A stretch of 64,000 nt of DNA, from contig NZ_JACHJC010000001.1 in the NCBI RefSeq assembly GCF_014203425.1, positions 806,001-870,000 on the forward strand, written 5' to 3'. Below the pieces are notes generated by a model. That model did no database searches. It was not told the DNA's origin and worked only from the letters and a program-made list of their open reading frames with translations. The translations under genes and the position numbers were made by a program. Source of the stretch: Micromonospora echinospora (GTDB taxonomy: Bacteria; Actinomycetota; Actinomycetes; Mycobacteriales; Micromonosporaceae). Positions 15,867 through 24,106 of this stretch are shown here, one piece after another; positions within the stretch are counted from its first letter, which is position 1; the number at the start of each line of letters is the position of its first letter.

Positions 15867-16706
15867 GTGCCGTCGCTCTTCGCTTCATACCTGCGCGTGT
15901 ACGAGCCGTTGACCGCCTTCGACAGGGACCGGCAGTCGTACTGGCGCCGGTACGTCAGCGAAGGCCGGGCGATCGCCCCGCTGGAGGGGCCGGTACGACA
16001 ACGGACCGCGGTGATCGAGGCGCTGGGCGCGGGCTGGACCCGATTGCCCGACCTGCCCGACGAGGCGTACGTCCTGGAGTCGGACGACTCGTTGCTGGTC
16101 TGCCCCTGGAACCTGCGTATCCGGGTCGCCGAGGCGGCGCTGAGCGCCCGCGACGGCGTGCCCTCGGTGTTGGCCGACGCGTTCGTGCCGCCGGTGCTCG
16201 CCGGGCAGGCCAAGGCCGTGGTGGAGGACTGGCGCAGCGGCGCCCGGGTGCTGGAGCACGGCGTGCCCAGGGTGCACGAGCAGATCGCCACCTGGGGCGT
16301 GCCGCTGCGCTGGTTCGTGCTGTTCGAAGCCGGCGAGCGGCACCTGGTCACCGAGCCGGAGCGGCGCGCGCTGCGCTACCGCACCGAGATCTCCAAGGCG
16401 CGCCGCCGGGCCTCGCGGGCGCTGTCGGTGCTGCGCAAGTCGATCGGCGAGGCGCCGATCACCGAGGCGGTCGAGGAGGCCGCCCGGTGGCTGGAGGAGT
16501 TCCACCCGCGCTCGGTGGTCGAGCTGGACTACGGCGGCCTGGTGCAACTGCTGCCGGACGAGACGCTCGAGGCCGACGACTCGACCGATCTGGTGGCCAC
16601 CGGACTGTCCGGACTGGGCCGGGGCGAGGCGGAGGAGGCGTCCGCCGCGTACGACAAGCTGGTCGCCCGCTGGCGCGCGGTGCAGCTGCTGGAGCGCTGC
16701 AATTGA
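15867..16706 (+). CDS. Conserved actinobacterial protein of unknown function
   Basis: 279 residues with no membrane segment or known catalytic motif that I recognise. It starts [25 protein letters not shown] and is rich in Arg, Glu and Trp. The middle part ([14 protein letters not shown]) is strand-rich. The C-terminal half is helical with a basic stretch ([17 protein letters not shown]) and an acidic segment ([22 protein letters not shown]). I recall close relatives next to bldC in other actinomycetes, but no function. GTG 15867 has GGGAGG 8 nt upstream. It lies 256 bp upstream of bldC in the same direction, with a hairpin between. Confidence 0.65.
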   Translation: MPSLFASYLRVYEPLTAFDRDRQSYWRRYVSEGRAIAPLEGPVRQRTAVIEALGAGWTRLPDLPDEAYVLESDDSLLVCPWNLRIRVAEAALSARDGVPSVLADAFVPPVLAGQAKAVVEDWRSGARVLEHGVPRVHEQIATWGVPLRWFVLFEAGERHLVTEPERRALRYRTEISKARRRASRALSVLRKSIGEAPITEAVEEAARWLEEFHPRSVVELDYGGLVQLLPDETLEADDSTDLVATGLSGLGRGEAEEASAAYDKLVARWRAVQLLERCN

Positions 16707-16734
16707 CGCCCGGTTTGCCCCTTTAAGTGGCCTT

Positions 16735-16750
16735 AGACACGAGAGTGTCT
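16735..16750 (+). terminator. Short hairpin after the unknown gene
   Basis: AGACAC/GTGTCT arms around GAGA, 29 nt after the stop. The stem is weak and has no T-run. The following stretch to 16860 is noticeably AT-richer than its surroundings and probably contains the bldC promoter. Confidence 0.35.
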
Positions 16751-16962
16751 CGTAGTTGATGCGTCACGACCCGTGATCATGAGTCCGAATAAGGTACTTT
16801 CTGCGGCATAAAAGTCGTAAAAATCGGGCATGCTTCATCCGTCCGTCTAGGGACCTTCAGCCGTTCGGCCCATGTCGGACATCGGGGACTAGCCGGACCA
16901 TGGGAGACGCGTCGGCCGGCGGGACCCCGGCCGATGTCTATACATGTGGAGGAGTGACCCCG

Positions 16963-17172
16963 ATGGCATCGCGAACGCACGAACCTGAGCCGCTACTCAC
17001 ACCGGCCGAGGTGGCGTCGATGTTCCGTGTCGACCCTAAAACGGTGACCCGGTGGGCCAAGGCTGGCAAGCTCAGCGCCATCCGGACCCTTGGCGGTCAC
17101 CGCCGCTACCGTGAGTCAGAGGTTCGGGCCCTGCTGCAGGGGCAGATCCCCCAGCAGCGCCAGGGAGACTGA
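16963..17172 (+). CDS. bldC: Developmental regulator BldC
   Basis: 69-residue MerR-like winged-helix DNA-binding protein without an effector domain. LLTPAEVASMFRVDPKTVTRWAKAGKLSAIRTLGGHRRYRESEVRALL is the full HTH plus wing. In Streptomyces, BldC binds head-to-tail on direct repeats and holds back early entry into development. ATG 16963 is the start: GGAGGAG lies 8 nt upstream and the product length matches S. coelicolor BldC; in-frame codons upstream belong to the leader. Upstream is a 256-bp AT-richer leader; a strong hairpin follows. Confidence 0.95.
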   Translation: MASRTHEPEPLLTPAEVASMFRVDPKTVTRWAKAGKLSAIRTLGGHRRYRESEVRALLQGQIPQQRQGD

Positions 17173-17203
17173 CGAACCGGCGTTCTCCGGCGTTCCCGAT
17201 CAG

Positions 17204-17239
17204 GGGCGGTGCCGTCGCGGCAGCGACGATCCACCGCCC
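17204..17239. terminator. Nested hairpin between convergent genes
   Basis: Outer arms GGGCGGTG/CACCGCCC (17204-17211, 17232-17239) enclose inner arms CGTCGC/GCGACG around GGCA. It lies between bldC and the F420-type oxidoreductase gene. Confidence 0.65.
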
Positions 17240-17255
17240 TTAATCGCGTCCGGGC

Positions 17256-17654
17256 TCAATCGTGTCCGGGGGCCGCGCCGTCCAGCACGATCCGCAACCC
17301 CACAGTGCCCCCCTCGCCCCGGCGCAGCCGGCTGCCCAGCAGGCTCAGCCGCCCGATCAGCCGGTACTTCTGCTTGAGCAGGCCCCGCACCCGCTGGGTG
17401 CTCTCCGGACCGGCGATCGTCGCGTGCCCCGGCACCGCCTCGCCGTGCGGCCGCCCGCGCACGTCGCACGGCGCCACAGTCACCCGGCCGTCGCGCCGGA
17501 TCCGCTTCACCTTGCCGGAGTCGGACACCGTCCACACCGCCAGCGAGTCACCGTCGCGCACCGCCCACACCGGTGTCGCCACCGCCCGGCCGTCCTTGCG
17601 GAACGTGGTGAGCAGGACGTACTTCTCCGCCGCCAGGCGGTCCAGGTCGGTCAC
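17256..17654 (-). CDS. PPOX-class F420-dependent oxidoreductase
   Basis: 132-residue split-barrel flavin/deazaflavin reductase-like protein. KYVLLTTFRKDGRAVATPVWAV is the typical first hairpin; VWTVSDSGKVKRIRRDGRVTVAPCDVRG carries the Lys/Arg residues that hold the cofactor phosphates. STQRVRGLLKQKYRLIGRL is the C-terminal helix. The F420 preference is inferred from resemblance to mycobacterial short F420 enzymes. GTG start at 17654; the divergent methyltransferase starts 53 bp away. Confidence 0.8.
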   Translation of the reverse strand: MTDLDRLAAEKYVLLTTFRKDGRAVATPVWAVRDGDSLAVWTVSDSGKVKRIRRDGRVTVAPCDVRGRPHGEAVPGHATIAGPESTQRVRGLLKQKYRLIGRLSLLGSRLRRGEGGTVGLRIVLDGAAPGHD

Positions 17655-17707
17655 GCCGCCCAGGATACGGCGGCGACAGCCCGGCCGAGCACGGATAGCG
17701 TGCTCAC

Positions 17708-18487
17708 ATGACCGGGGAACCCGAGATCGGCGACGTGTTCGGCGAGATGATCCGCGACGCGTACGCGGTCGCCACCGGGATCGGACCCCGGCCGATGGCA
17801 GGTGGACGCCTGCCCCGCCCGGTCATCGAGATCATCGAACGGGACGACGGGCTGATCAACGGCGCGCCCGCGGGGCACTACCTGGACCCGCCGCAGCTGT
17901 GGCAGCCGCACGACCACCGGGCCGTGGACCGGGTACGCGGGCACGTGCTCGACGTCGGCGTCGGCGCCGGACGGATCGCGCTGGAACTCCAGGAGCGCGG
18001 CGTGCCGGTCACCGGCCTGGACACCTCGCTGGGCGCGCTGCGGGTCAGCCGGCACCGGGGCGTACGCGACCTCGTCCACGGCACCGTCGACGAGCACGCC
18101 GCCGACGGACCGCGCTACGACACGTTCCTGCTGCTCGGCAACAACCTCGGACTGTTCGAGGGGCGGGAACGGGCGCCAGCGATGCTGGCCGCGCTCGCCG
18201 CCCTGGCGCGCCCCGGCGCCCGGGTGATCGCCCATGGCACCGACCCGTACGGCACCACCGACCCGGCGCACACCGGCTACCACGAGCGCAACCGGCAACG
18301 GGGCCGGCTGGGCGGGCAACTGCGGCTGCGGCTGCGCTACCGGCTGCTCGGCACCGGGTGGTTCGACTACCTGGTCTGCTCGCCCGAGGAGTTCGCCGAG
18401 CTGGTCCACGGCTCACCGTGGCAACTGGCCGACGTGGACGACACCGACCACCCCTACTACCTCGCCACCCTGGCGCTGCGGCGTTAG
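17708..18487 (+). CDS. Class I SAM-dependent methyltransferase
   Basis: 259 residues. Motif I (HVLDVGVGAGRIALEL) and the acidic end of strand 2 (VTGLDTS) form the SAM pocket. LLLGNNLGLFEG stands in the motif IV position. Residues 1-80 form an N-terminal cap with few known matches. The substrate is unknown: the N-terminal pattern (YAVATGIGPRPMAGGR) does not identify it. It starts with ATG at 17708, is divergent from the F420-type gene, and ends inside a hairpin. Confidence 0.75.
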   Translation: MTGEPEIGDVFGEMIRDAYAVATGIGPRPMAGGRLPRPVIEIIERDDGLINGAPAGHYLDPPQLWQPHDHRAVDRVRGHVLDVGVGAGRIALELQERGVPVTGLDTSLGALRVSRHRGVRDLVHGTVDEHAADGPRYDTFLLLGNNLGLFEGRERAPAMLAALAALARPGARVIAHGTDPYGTTDPAHTGYHERNRQRGRLGGQLRLRLRYRLLGTGWFDYLVCSPEEFAELVHGSPWQLADVDDTDHPYYLATLALRR

Positions 18488-18533
18488 GAAGGGCCCCTTT
18501 CAAGCGCCTACGCGTTAACAAGGGGCCCTTCCT
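18486..18533. terminator. GGGGCCC hairpin between convergent genes
   Basis: Perfect 14-bp arms (AGGAAGGGCCCCTT at 18486-18499, complement 18520-18533), beginning on the methyltransferase stop codon and ending 6 bp before the stop of the convergent gene. A 20-nt loop with GTTAAC lies between. Confidence 0.75.
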
Positions 18534-18539
18534 TACCGC

Positions 18540-18827
18540 TCAGACCTGGACGGTGGGGATGGTCTGCTCCGGGGGCAGGCCGCCGTCGCCGTCGACCACC
18601 TCGTCCGGCGTGCCGTCCTCGTCGATGTCCACCATGGTGATGTCCACCTTGCCGTCACCGTCGGTGTCGAACTGGAACAGGTCGGCCTTGCCGTCGCCGT
18701 CGGTGTCCACCACCCACACGTCGGTCTTGCCGTCGTTGTTGGTGTCCGCGCGGAGCAGGTCCACCCGCTCGTCGCCGCGGGTCTCGACCGTCTCGGTGTT
18801 CTCCGCGCTCTCCGGTGCCTGGCTCAT
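18540..18827 (-). CDS. Small protein with four 13-residue DxDxDG (calcium-binding-like) repeats
   Basis: 95 residues, no signal peptide or membrane segment. After an acidic N-terminus the sequence is periodic: Asp at 28, 41, 54 and 67 each open a DTDGDGKxD-type loop (units DTNNDGKTD, DTDGDGKAD, DTDGDGKVD, DIDEDGTPD), separated by hydrophobic VWVV/LFQF/ITMV. An exact period of 13 with alternating metal loop and short strand resembles dockerin/thrombospondin-type calcium loops or a small beta-roll. Such units are normally extracellular, so an apparently cytoplasmic version is unusual. ATG 18827 follows AGGAAGGAA. The C-terminus is Pro-rich. Confidence 0.7.
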   Translation of the reverse strand: MSQAPESAENTETVETRGDERVDLLRADTNNDGKTDVWVVDTDGDGKADLFQFDTDGDGKVDITMVDIDEDGTPDEVVDGDGGLPPEQTIPTVQV

Positions 18828-18989
18828 CTCGTTCCTTCCTTCGGCGTTGACGGCCGTCCTTACCCCGTCCGCTCCGCCCCCACTCATTCCGGCGGCCCGG
18901 CCCTGCATAGGGTCGCATGCAGGAACGAGCGAGCGGACGGGCCCGGCGGCGGAGACCCCGCGCGCCCCCGCCGCGGCGAGGGGACATCG

Positions 18990-19847
18990 ATGAGTGGTCG
19001 TTTTGTGGTCGTCGGGGCCGGCACCATGGGCCTCGGCATCGCGTACGTGGCGGCCGGCGCCGGGTACGCGGTCGAACTGGTCGAGGTCGACCCCGCCCGG
19101 GGCGCCGAGGCCGTCCGCCGGCTCGGCGAGCTGTGGGACCGGGGCGTGCAGCGCGGCAAGCTGACCGAGGAGGCGGCCACCGCCAACCGCGAGCGCGTCA
19201 CGTTGCGGTCCGGGCTCGCCGAGGTGGCCGAGGGCGCCGACGTCATCGTGGAGGCGGTGCCCGAGCGGCTCGACCTGAAGCGTGCCGTGCTGCGCGAGGC
19301 GGAGAGCCGCCGGCCGGTGCTGCTGGGCAGCAACACCTCCAGCATCGCCATCGCCGAGCTGGCCGCCGGGCTGGACCGCCCGGCCGGCTTCGTCGGGCTG
19401 CACTTCTTCAACCCGGTGTGGGCGATGGCGCTGCTGGAGGTCGTGGTCGGCCCGGCCACCGCGCCGCAGACCACCGAGGCGGCCGTCGCGCTCGCCGGCC
19501 GGCTGGGCAAGGACCCCGTCGTCGTACGCGACATGCCCGGCTTCGCCACTTCCCGGCTCGGCGTCACGCTCGGCCTGGAGGCGATCCGGATGGTGGCCGA
19601 CGAGGTGGCGAGCCCGGCCGACATCGACAAGGCGATGGTGCTCGGCTACCGGCATCCGATCGGCCCGCTGGAGCTGACCGACCTGGTCGGGCTGGACGTG
19701 CGGCTCGACATCGCGCGGACGCTCCAGGCCGCGTACGGGGACCGCTTCGCGCCGCCGCCGCTGCTGGTCGAGATGGTGGCCGCCGGGAAGCTGGGCAAGA
19801 AGTCCGGGCAGGGCTTCTACACCTGGGAAGGCGGTGTACGGCAGTGA
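18990..19847 (+). CDS. 3-hydroxyacyl-CoA dehydrogenase (HbdA/PaaH type)
   Basis: 285 residues. NAD-binding GAGTMGLGIAYVAA at the N-terminus, EAVPERLDLKRAVL, and SNTSSIAIAELA followed by GLHFFNPVWAMALLEVV with the catalytic His in HFFNP, with Glu in the preceding EAVPE motif. DMPGFATSRLG and the short C-terminal dimerisation domain (HPIGPLELTDLVGLD, GKKSGQGFYTW) match single-domain 3-hydroxybutyryl/acyl-CoA dehydrogenases. It works with the enoyl-CoA hydratase immediately downstream in beta-oxidation or aromatic acid breakdown. ATG 18990 has GAGGGGAC upstream. Confidence 0.92.
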   Translation: MSGRFVVVGAGTMGLGIAYVAAGAGYAVELVEVDPARGAEAVRRLGELWDRGVQRGKLTEEAATANRERVTLRSGLAEVAEGADVIVEAVPERLDLKRAVLREAESRRPVLLGSNTSSIAIAELAAGLDRPAGFVGLHFFNPVWAMALLEVVVGPATAPQTTEAAVALAGRLGKDPVVVRDMPGFATSRLGVTLGLEAIRMVADEVASPADIDKAMVLGYRHPIGPLELTDLVGLDVRLDIARTLQAAYGDRFAPPPLLVEMVAAGKLGKKSGQGFYTWEGGVRQ

Positions 19848-19906
19848 GCGCGAGGAGTGAGCTTGCGAGCCCCGCAGTCGCGAACGAAAGGCTGGCACAG
19901 CAGTGA
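19844..19906 (+). CDS. Candidate 20-residue bridging ORF
   Basis: GTG at 19844 overlaps the dehydrogenase stop and the frame's TGA at 19904-19906 overlaps the GTG of the hydratase: a full GTGA bridge at both ends. The sequence reads SARSELASPAVANERLAQQ. Nearly the same wording seems familiar to me as an intergenic element in Micromonosporaceae, so this may be a repeat that happens to remain open. Translation is unproven. Confidence 0.3.
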   Translation: MSARSELASPAVANERLAQQ

Positions 19907-20646
19907 CCGGACTGCGGATCGAGGAGCTGCCGGACCGGCTGGTGGTCACGCTGGACCGGCCGGAGAAACGCAACGCGATCGACGCCGACCTGGTGGCCGA
20001 GCTGCACGCGGTCTGCGCCGACCTGGAGGCGCGCCCCCGGCTGCTGCTGCTCACCGGCGGCGCGGCGGGGATCTTCGCCGGGGGCGCCGACATCGCCCAG
20101 CTCCGCGAGCGCGGCCGGCTGGACGCGCTGGCCGCCATCAACCAGGGCGTCTTCGCCCGCATCCGGGCGCTCCCGATGCCCACTGTGGCCGCCGTCGACG
20201 GGCCGGCGCTGGGCGGCGGCGCCGAACTGGCGTACGCCTGCGATCTGCGGGTGTGCACGGAGCGCGCGGTCTTCGGCCAGCCCGAGGTGCGGCTGGGCAT
20301 CCTGGCCGGCGCCGGCGCCACCTACCGGCTGCCCGCGCTGATCGGTGAGGCGCGGGCCAAGGAACTGCTCTTCACCGGCCGCCGGGTGGACGCCGCGGAG
20401 GCGCTGCGGATCGGGCTGGTGAACCGGGTGGTGGCCGACCCGGAGGAACTGCTGCCCACCGCGCACGGCCTGCTCGACGAGATGGCAAAGGGCTCCGCGC
20501 TGGCCCTGCGGCTGACCAAGCTGGCAGTGGACGCCCCGGCGGCCGCGCACCCGCAGCTCGACCTGCTCAGCCAGGCGGTGCTCTTCGAGGACGAGGAGAA
20601 GCACCGGCGGATGACCGAGTTCCTGGACCGGCGCAGGGCGCGCTGA
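19903..20646 (+). CDS. Enoyl-CoA hydratase/isomerase family protein
   Basis: 247-residue crotonase-fold enzyme. RPEKRNAID, FAGGADIAQL (oxyanion hole), DGPALGGGAELAYACDLRV with a Glu at the first catalytic position, and FGQPEVRLGILAGAGATYRLP with the second Glu. Both catalytic glutamates are present, favouring hydratase over other crotonase activities. GTG start at 19903; cotranscribed with the upstream dehydrogenase. Ends at a strong hairpin 14 bp after the stop. Confidence 0.9.
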   Translation: MTGLRIEELPDRLVVTLDRPEKRNAIDADLVAELHAVCADLEARPRLLLLTGGAAGIFAGGADIAQLRERGRLDALAAINQGVFARIRALPMPTVAAVDGPALGGGAELAYACDLRVCTERAVFGQPEVRLGILAGAGATYRLPALIGEARAKELLFTGRRVDAAEALRIGLVNRVVADPEELLPTAHGLLDEMAKGSALALRLTKLAVDAPAAAHPQLDLLSQAVLFEDEEKHRRMTEFLDRRRAR

Positions 20647-20660
20647 GCCGGATACGACGC

Positions 20661-20692
20661 GAGGGCCGCGCCGGTGTTCCGGCGCGGCCCTC
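20661..20692. terminator. Strong bidirectional hairpin
   Basis: GAGGGCCGCGCCGG/CCGGCGCGGCCCTC arms (20661-20674, 20679-20692) with a TGTT tetraloop, between convergent genes. Confidence 0.8.
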
Positions 20693-20706
20693 GTCGTCGG
20701 CGCTTC

Positions 20707-22044
20707 TCAGCGTCTGATCTGGACTCCGGCGTCGGCCAGCGCCGGGATCGCCGGCGCGGACTCGGCGAAGCCGATGAGCAGCAGCGCCTCCGGCCCGTAC
20801 GCCTTGATCTCCTGGGCGATGCCGGTGAAGTCGACGGGGGTCTTCGGGTCCTCCGGCGGCTCGTAGGTCAGCAGCTTGACCCGGTCCGCGCCGATGCCGG
20901 CCTTCTCCAGCTCCGAGCGGACGTTCTCCTGGAGGCCCTCGCCGTAGGAGTCCTTACGGGCCAGGATCGCGATCTTGCGCGGCCCGTCCCGGAGCATCAC
21001 GTCGGCCAGCGCCCGACCCTGGAGGCTGTCCGGCGGGGCGGTACGGAAGTAGAGGCCCTTGTCGTCCACCTCGCTCAGCCCCGCGTCGGTGTTCGACGGC
21101 GAGAACAGGATCCGCCCGGCGGCCACCACGTCCGGCAGCACCGCCCGGGAGATGCCGGATCCGCCCGCGCCGATGATGACCTGGACGCCCTCCCGGACGT
21201 GCGAGGCGACGGTGGCCTTGGCGACCGCCGGGTTGGTGCCGTCGTCGCCCTCGATCCACCTCACCGGCTCGCCGAGCACACCACCGGCGGCGTTGACCTC
21301 GCGCAGGGCGAGCGTGGCGCCGGCGGCCAGCGGCGGGTACGCCAGAGCCAGGTCACCGGTCCTCGGCAGGAGGCCGCCGAGGACCAGCGGCGCGTCCTTC
21401 GCCTTCCCGTCGCGCAGCTTGCGACCACGCGGCGGCGTCTTGCTGCTCGCCCCGGACTCCTCACCGGCGCCGACGAACTCGGTCTTGCTGTCGTCGATCT
21501 TCTGGTTGTCGAAGTGCATGGTGCCGTAGCTCGCGGTGGCCGGCTCGCCGGTGTCGGTGAACCCGGCGCGGGTGAGCGACACGCCCCGGTACTCGATGTC
21601 CTGACCGGCGCGGGCGAGCTGAAGGCAGGCCGCCACGTCGTCACAGCGCTCGCCGCCGGTGGTCACCCCGACGATCTGCTTGGCGATCTCGGCCGGCGCG
21701 GTGGTGCCGGCGAGCTGGGCGGCCAGCGCGCTGATCACGACCGCGTCGTAGGACTCGGCGGAGTAGAGGAAGTCACCCAGCTTCGCGTCTACGGCGAGTA
21801 GTCGTTCCTTGAAGCTCTCGGGCAGCGGAGTGAGGGGCGTGGTGCCCTTCATCCCGTTCACCAGATCCGCCCGATCCTTCAGCTCGGCTGGGTATGAATT
21901 GAGCATGTTGCCGTCGGTGCCGTAGAGGCGCACCTGGGTGGCGGGCGCTTCTTCCGGCTCGTCGCTCCCGCAGGCGCTCGTGGCGAGCAGGAGCGCCGCG
22001 CAGGCCATGGACAGGGCCGCGCGCGACGTGCGTGTTCTCAGCAT
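20707..22044 (-). CDS. Substrate-binding lipoprotein with apparently circularly permuted type I fold
   Basis: 445 residues. Signal peptide with a lipobox-like end (ATSAC, Cys25; Thr rather than Leu at -3). Residues about 37-195 (VRLYGTDGNML, ESYDAVVISALAAQLAGT, GERCDDVAACLQLARAGQDIEY, FTDTGEPATASYG) match the part that normally forms the C-terminal lobe of LivJ-type binding proteins. Residues about 218-445 (LVLGGLLPRTGDLA, REVNAAGGVLGEPV, DDGTNPAVAKATV, VIIGAGGSGISRAVLP, DSYGEGLQENV, LLIGFAESAPAIPALADAG) match the part normally at the N-terminus. The end QIRR would lead into VRLYGTDGN if rejoined. Probably binds an amino acid or similar ligand outside the cell; no transporter genes are adjacent. 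Confidence 0.75.
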   Translation of the reverse strand: MLRTRTSRAALSMACAALLLATSACGSDEPEEAPATQVRLYGTDGNMLNSYPAELKDRADLVNGMKGTTPLTPLPESFKERLLAVDAKLGDFLYSAESYDAVVISALAAQLAGTTAPAEIAKQIVGVTTGGERCDDVAACLQLARAGQDIEYRGVSLTRAGFTDTGEPATASYGTMHFDNQKIDDSKTEFVGAGEESGASSKTPPRGRKLRDGKAKDAPLVLGGLLPRTGDLALAYPPLAAGATLALREVNAAGGVLGEPVRWIEGDDGTNPAVAKATVASHVREGVQVIIGAGGSGISRAVLPDVVAAGRILFSPSNTDAGLSEVDDKGLYFRTAPPDSLQGRALADVMLRDGPRKIAILARKDSYGEGLQENVRSELEKAGIGADRVKLLTYEPPEDPKTPVDFTGIAQEIKAYGPEALLLIGFAESAPAIPALADAGVQIRR

Positions 22045-22210
22045 GGTCGTCCTTCCTCCGGCGAAGGTCCGCTGCGCACCTTAGCGTGCCCACGCGGCAG
22101 GCGGGACTGTGGAGTCGGCTGCGTCGGCACCCCGACTGCGGGTGTCACGCTCCGTGTTCATCGAGCGATTTCCGGGTCACGGCTTGACCCCCGACGCTAC
22201 TGTTCCGCGG

Positions 22211-22600
22211 GTGAACGACGAAGCACAGCAGACGCTGGACGACGCGACCGCCGTGCTCCGTTCCGCCCTGGCCGGCGACGGCGCCGGGGTGGTGGGCACG
22301 TTCGACGCGGTGGTGGACCGCTCCGGCATGGCCGGCGCGTACGGGGTGGCCTGGTGCCTGGCCGCCACCATGCTCGGCGACGACGCGCCGGCCGGCGGCG
22401 CCGCCCTCGACTTCCCCGGCATCGACCAGGCCGACTACGACACCCGCTGGGTGGCCCGCTTCGTCAGCGCGTGCGCCAACGACGACGCCGACACCGGCGA
22501 GGCGCTGTTCGGCGCGGCGGCCGCCGACGGGCTGCTGCCCGACTGCCTGCTCACCCTCGCCGGCTCGACAATCGCCACGCTGCGCAGCCGGTCCGACTGA
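22211..22600 (+). CDS. Hypothetical protein
   Basis: 129 residues, acidic, mainly helical, Ala/Asp-rich. NDEAQQTLDDATAVLRSALAG starts it, and GMAGAYGVAWCLAATMLG and DYDTRWVARFVSACANDDADTGEALFGAA follow. No signal, membrane segment or known domain. GTG 22211 gives the shortest frame that keeps the helical start; the frame is open to 22109. It is followed 44 bp later by the DUF2786 gene. I do not recognise a function. Confidence 0.5.
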   Translation: MNDEAQQTLDDATAVLRSALAGDGAGVVGTFDAVVDRSGMAGAYGVAWCLAATMLGDDAPAGGAALDFPGIDQADYDTRWVARFVSACANDDADTGEALFGAAAADGLLPDCLLTLAGSTIATLRSRSD

Positions 22601-22644
22601 GCCCGCCGCGCCGCGCCGCGCCCCGGCTGTGATAGCTCTGGGGC

Positions 22645-23349
22645 ATGTCCGAGGCGATGCTCAGCAAGGTGCGCAAGCTGCTCGCCCAGGCCGAGGACCC
22701 GGCCTGCACGCCCGCCGAGTCGGCCGCGTTCATGGCCAAGGCCACCGAGCTGATCGCCCGTTACGGCGTCGACCGGGCGCTGCTCGCCGTCCGCGACCCG
22801 GCCGTCGACCCGGTCGGCGACCGGACGGTCGAGGTGGTCGCGCCGTACGCCCGGGACAAGGCCGGACTGCTGGCGGCCGTCGCCGAACCGTTGCGCTGCC
22901 GCTGCGTACGCCGACGGCAGGGCAACGGCTTCGCCATGCACCTGTTCGGCTTCGCCAGCGACCTGGAACGCGTCGAGCTGCTGTTCACCTCGCTGCTGGT
23001 GCAGGCCGCGCACGGACTGGTGGGGGCCGCCGTGCCGGACGGGGAGCACCCGGCAGCGTTCCGGCGTACCTGGCTGGCCGGCTTCGCGTACGTCGTCGCG
23101 GAACGACTGCGCGCAGCCGAGAACAAGGCGGTGGCGGAGTCGGGCGGTCCCTCGACGGCCCTGGTGCTCGCCGACCGCTCCGACCGGGTCCAGCGTCGGG
23201 TCGCCGAGGCGTACCCCAGGTTGCGCACCGCACCGCGACGGCGCCTCGCGGGCGGTGGTTTCGGACCGGGCGCGGCCGCCGGCCGCCGCGCCGACCTCGG
23301 CGGCACCGGCGTGGCCGGCGCCGGAGCGACCCCGGGCATCGCCGGCTGA
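22645..23349 (+). CDS. DUF2786 protein
   Basis: 234 residues. The first 45 (MLSKVRKLLAQAEDPACTPAESAAFMAKATELIARYGVD) are the DUF2786 N-terminal signature, a helical hairpin seen in phage and bacterial proteins. A middle alpha/beta part (RCRCVRRRQGNGFAMHLFGFASDLERVELLFTSLLVQA) follows, then a C-terminal Gly/Ala/Arg-rich unstructured tail of about 45 residues. Function is unknown to me. ATG at 22645. Convergent with the SRPBCC gene. Confidence 0.8.
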   Translation: MSEAMLSKVRKLLAQAEDPACTPAESAAFMAKATELIARYGVDRALLAVRDPAVDPVGDRTVEVVAPYARDKAGLLAAVAEPLRCRCVRRRQGNGFAMHLFGFASDLERVELLFTSLLVQAAHGLVGAAVPDGEHPAAFRRTWLAGFAYVVAERLRAAENKAVAESGGPSTALVLADRSDRVQRRVAEAYPRLRTAPRRRLAGGGFGPGAAAGRRADLGGTGVAGAGATPGIAG

Positions 23350-23374
23350 TCCGGACCCACCCGACGGGTACGGG

Positions 23375-23887
23375 TCAGGTGGTGCGGGCGACTGTCGCCA
23401 GGTAGCGGCAGAGCAACTCGTGCCAGCCGGCCGTGAGCGCCTCGCGGTAGCCCTCGGCCGCGGTGCCGTGCCGGTCGAAGTAGCGGTGCTCGACCTCCAC
23501 CCGGGTCAGCTCCGGGCCCTCTGGGTGGAACAGGACCTCCACCTCGCTGGCGCCGGCCGGGTCCGGCACCGGCACCCGGTCCGGGCCGATCTGCCAGGTG
23601 AAGACCAGACGCCGGGGCGGATCCCAGGTCAGCACGCGGCCCCAGTCGTTGCGGAAGCCGTACGGACCGATCTCGTAGAGCATGCCGCCGGCCCGGGGTT
23701 CGACGCCGAGCGCGGCGAGCGCCTGCGGGCCGGACCAGGTGTACTCGCGTACCCACCAGTCGGCGAGCGATCCGGTGAACACGGCGTATGCCCGCTCGGC
23801 CGACGCCGGGACGAACAGGTTGCTGCGGAGGGAGAAGCGGTCGGATTCCTGCCGGACCTCATCCGGATCGGCCATCTCCTGTCCCAT
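23375..23887 (-). CDS. SRPBCC (AHSA1/START-like) domain protein
   Basis: 170 residues with the helix-grip sequence of the Aha1/START group: LFVPASAERAYAVFTGSLADWWVREYTW, EPRAGGMLYEIGPYGFRNDWGRVLTWDPPRRLVFTWQI, VEVLFHPEGPELTRVEVEHRYF, and a final helix HELLCRYLATVART. Such proteins bind hydrophobic ligands; the ligand is unknown. I took ATG 23887; a second ATG five codons later is close to GGAG and equally possible. No operon partner. Confidence 0.75.
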   Translation of the reverse strand: MGQEMADPDEVRQESDRFSLRSNLFVPASAERAYAVFTGSLADWWVREYTWSGPQALAALGVEPRAGGMLYEIGPYGFRNDWGRVLTWDPPRRLVFTWQIGPDRVPVPDPAGASEVEVLFHPEGPELTRVEVEHRYFDRHGTAAEGYREALTAGWHELLCRYLATVARTT

Positions 23888-24106
23888 AGGTCCGGACCAT
23901 ACCGGCTCATGTCTCGGTGCGCAGCTTCCGTTGCGCCCGCTTCCGGACACCGGGAACGCCGCTCCACGACAGCGCTGAGTGGCGGGACAGGCGCGCTGCG
24001 CAAGGTGCGGCGACGCTTCGGGGAGGTCAGGCGGGCGACCGCGAGGGATGCCGTACCGGAAAGCGGGTAAGCGCCGCCGACCGGACCGACTGGGAGAGCG
24101 GGGAGC

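Noticed and set aside
18486..18533. Mobile GGGGCCC palindrome
   Set aside because: Only one copy in the window, placed as a normal terminator between convergent genes; mobility cannot be supported.
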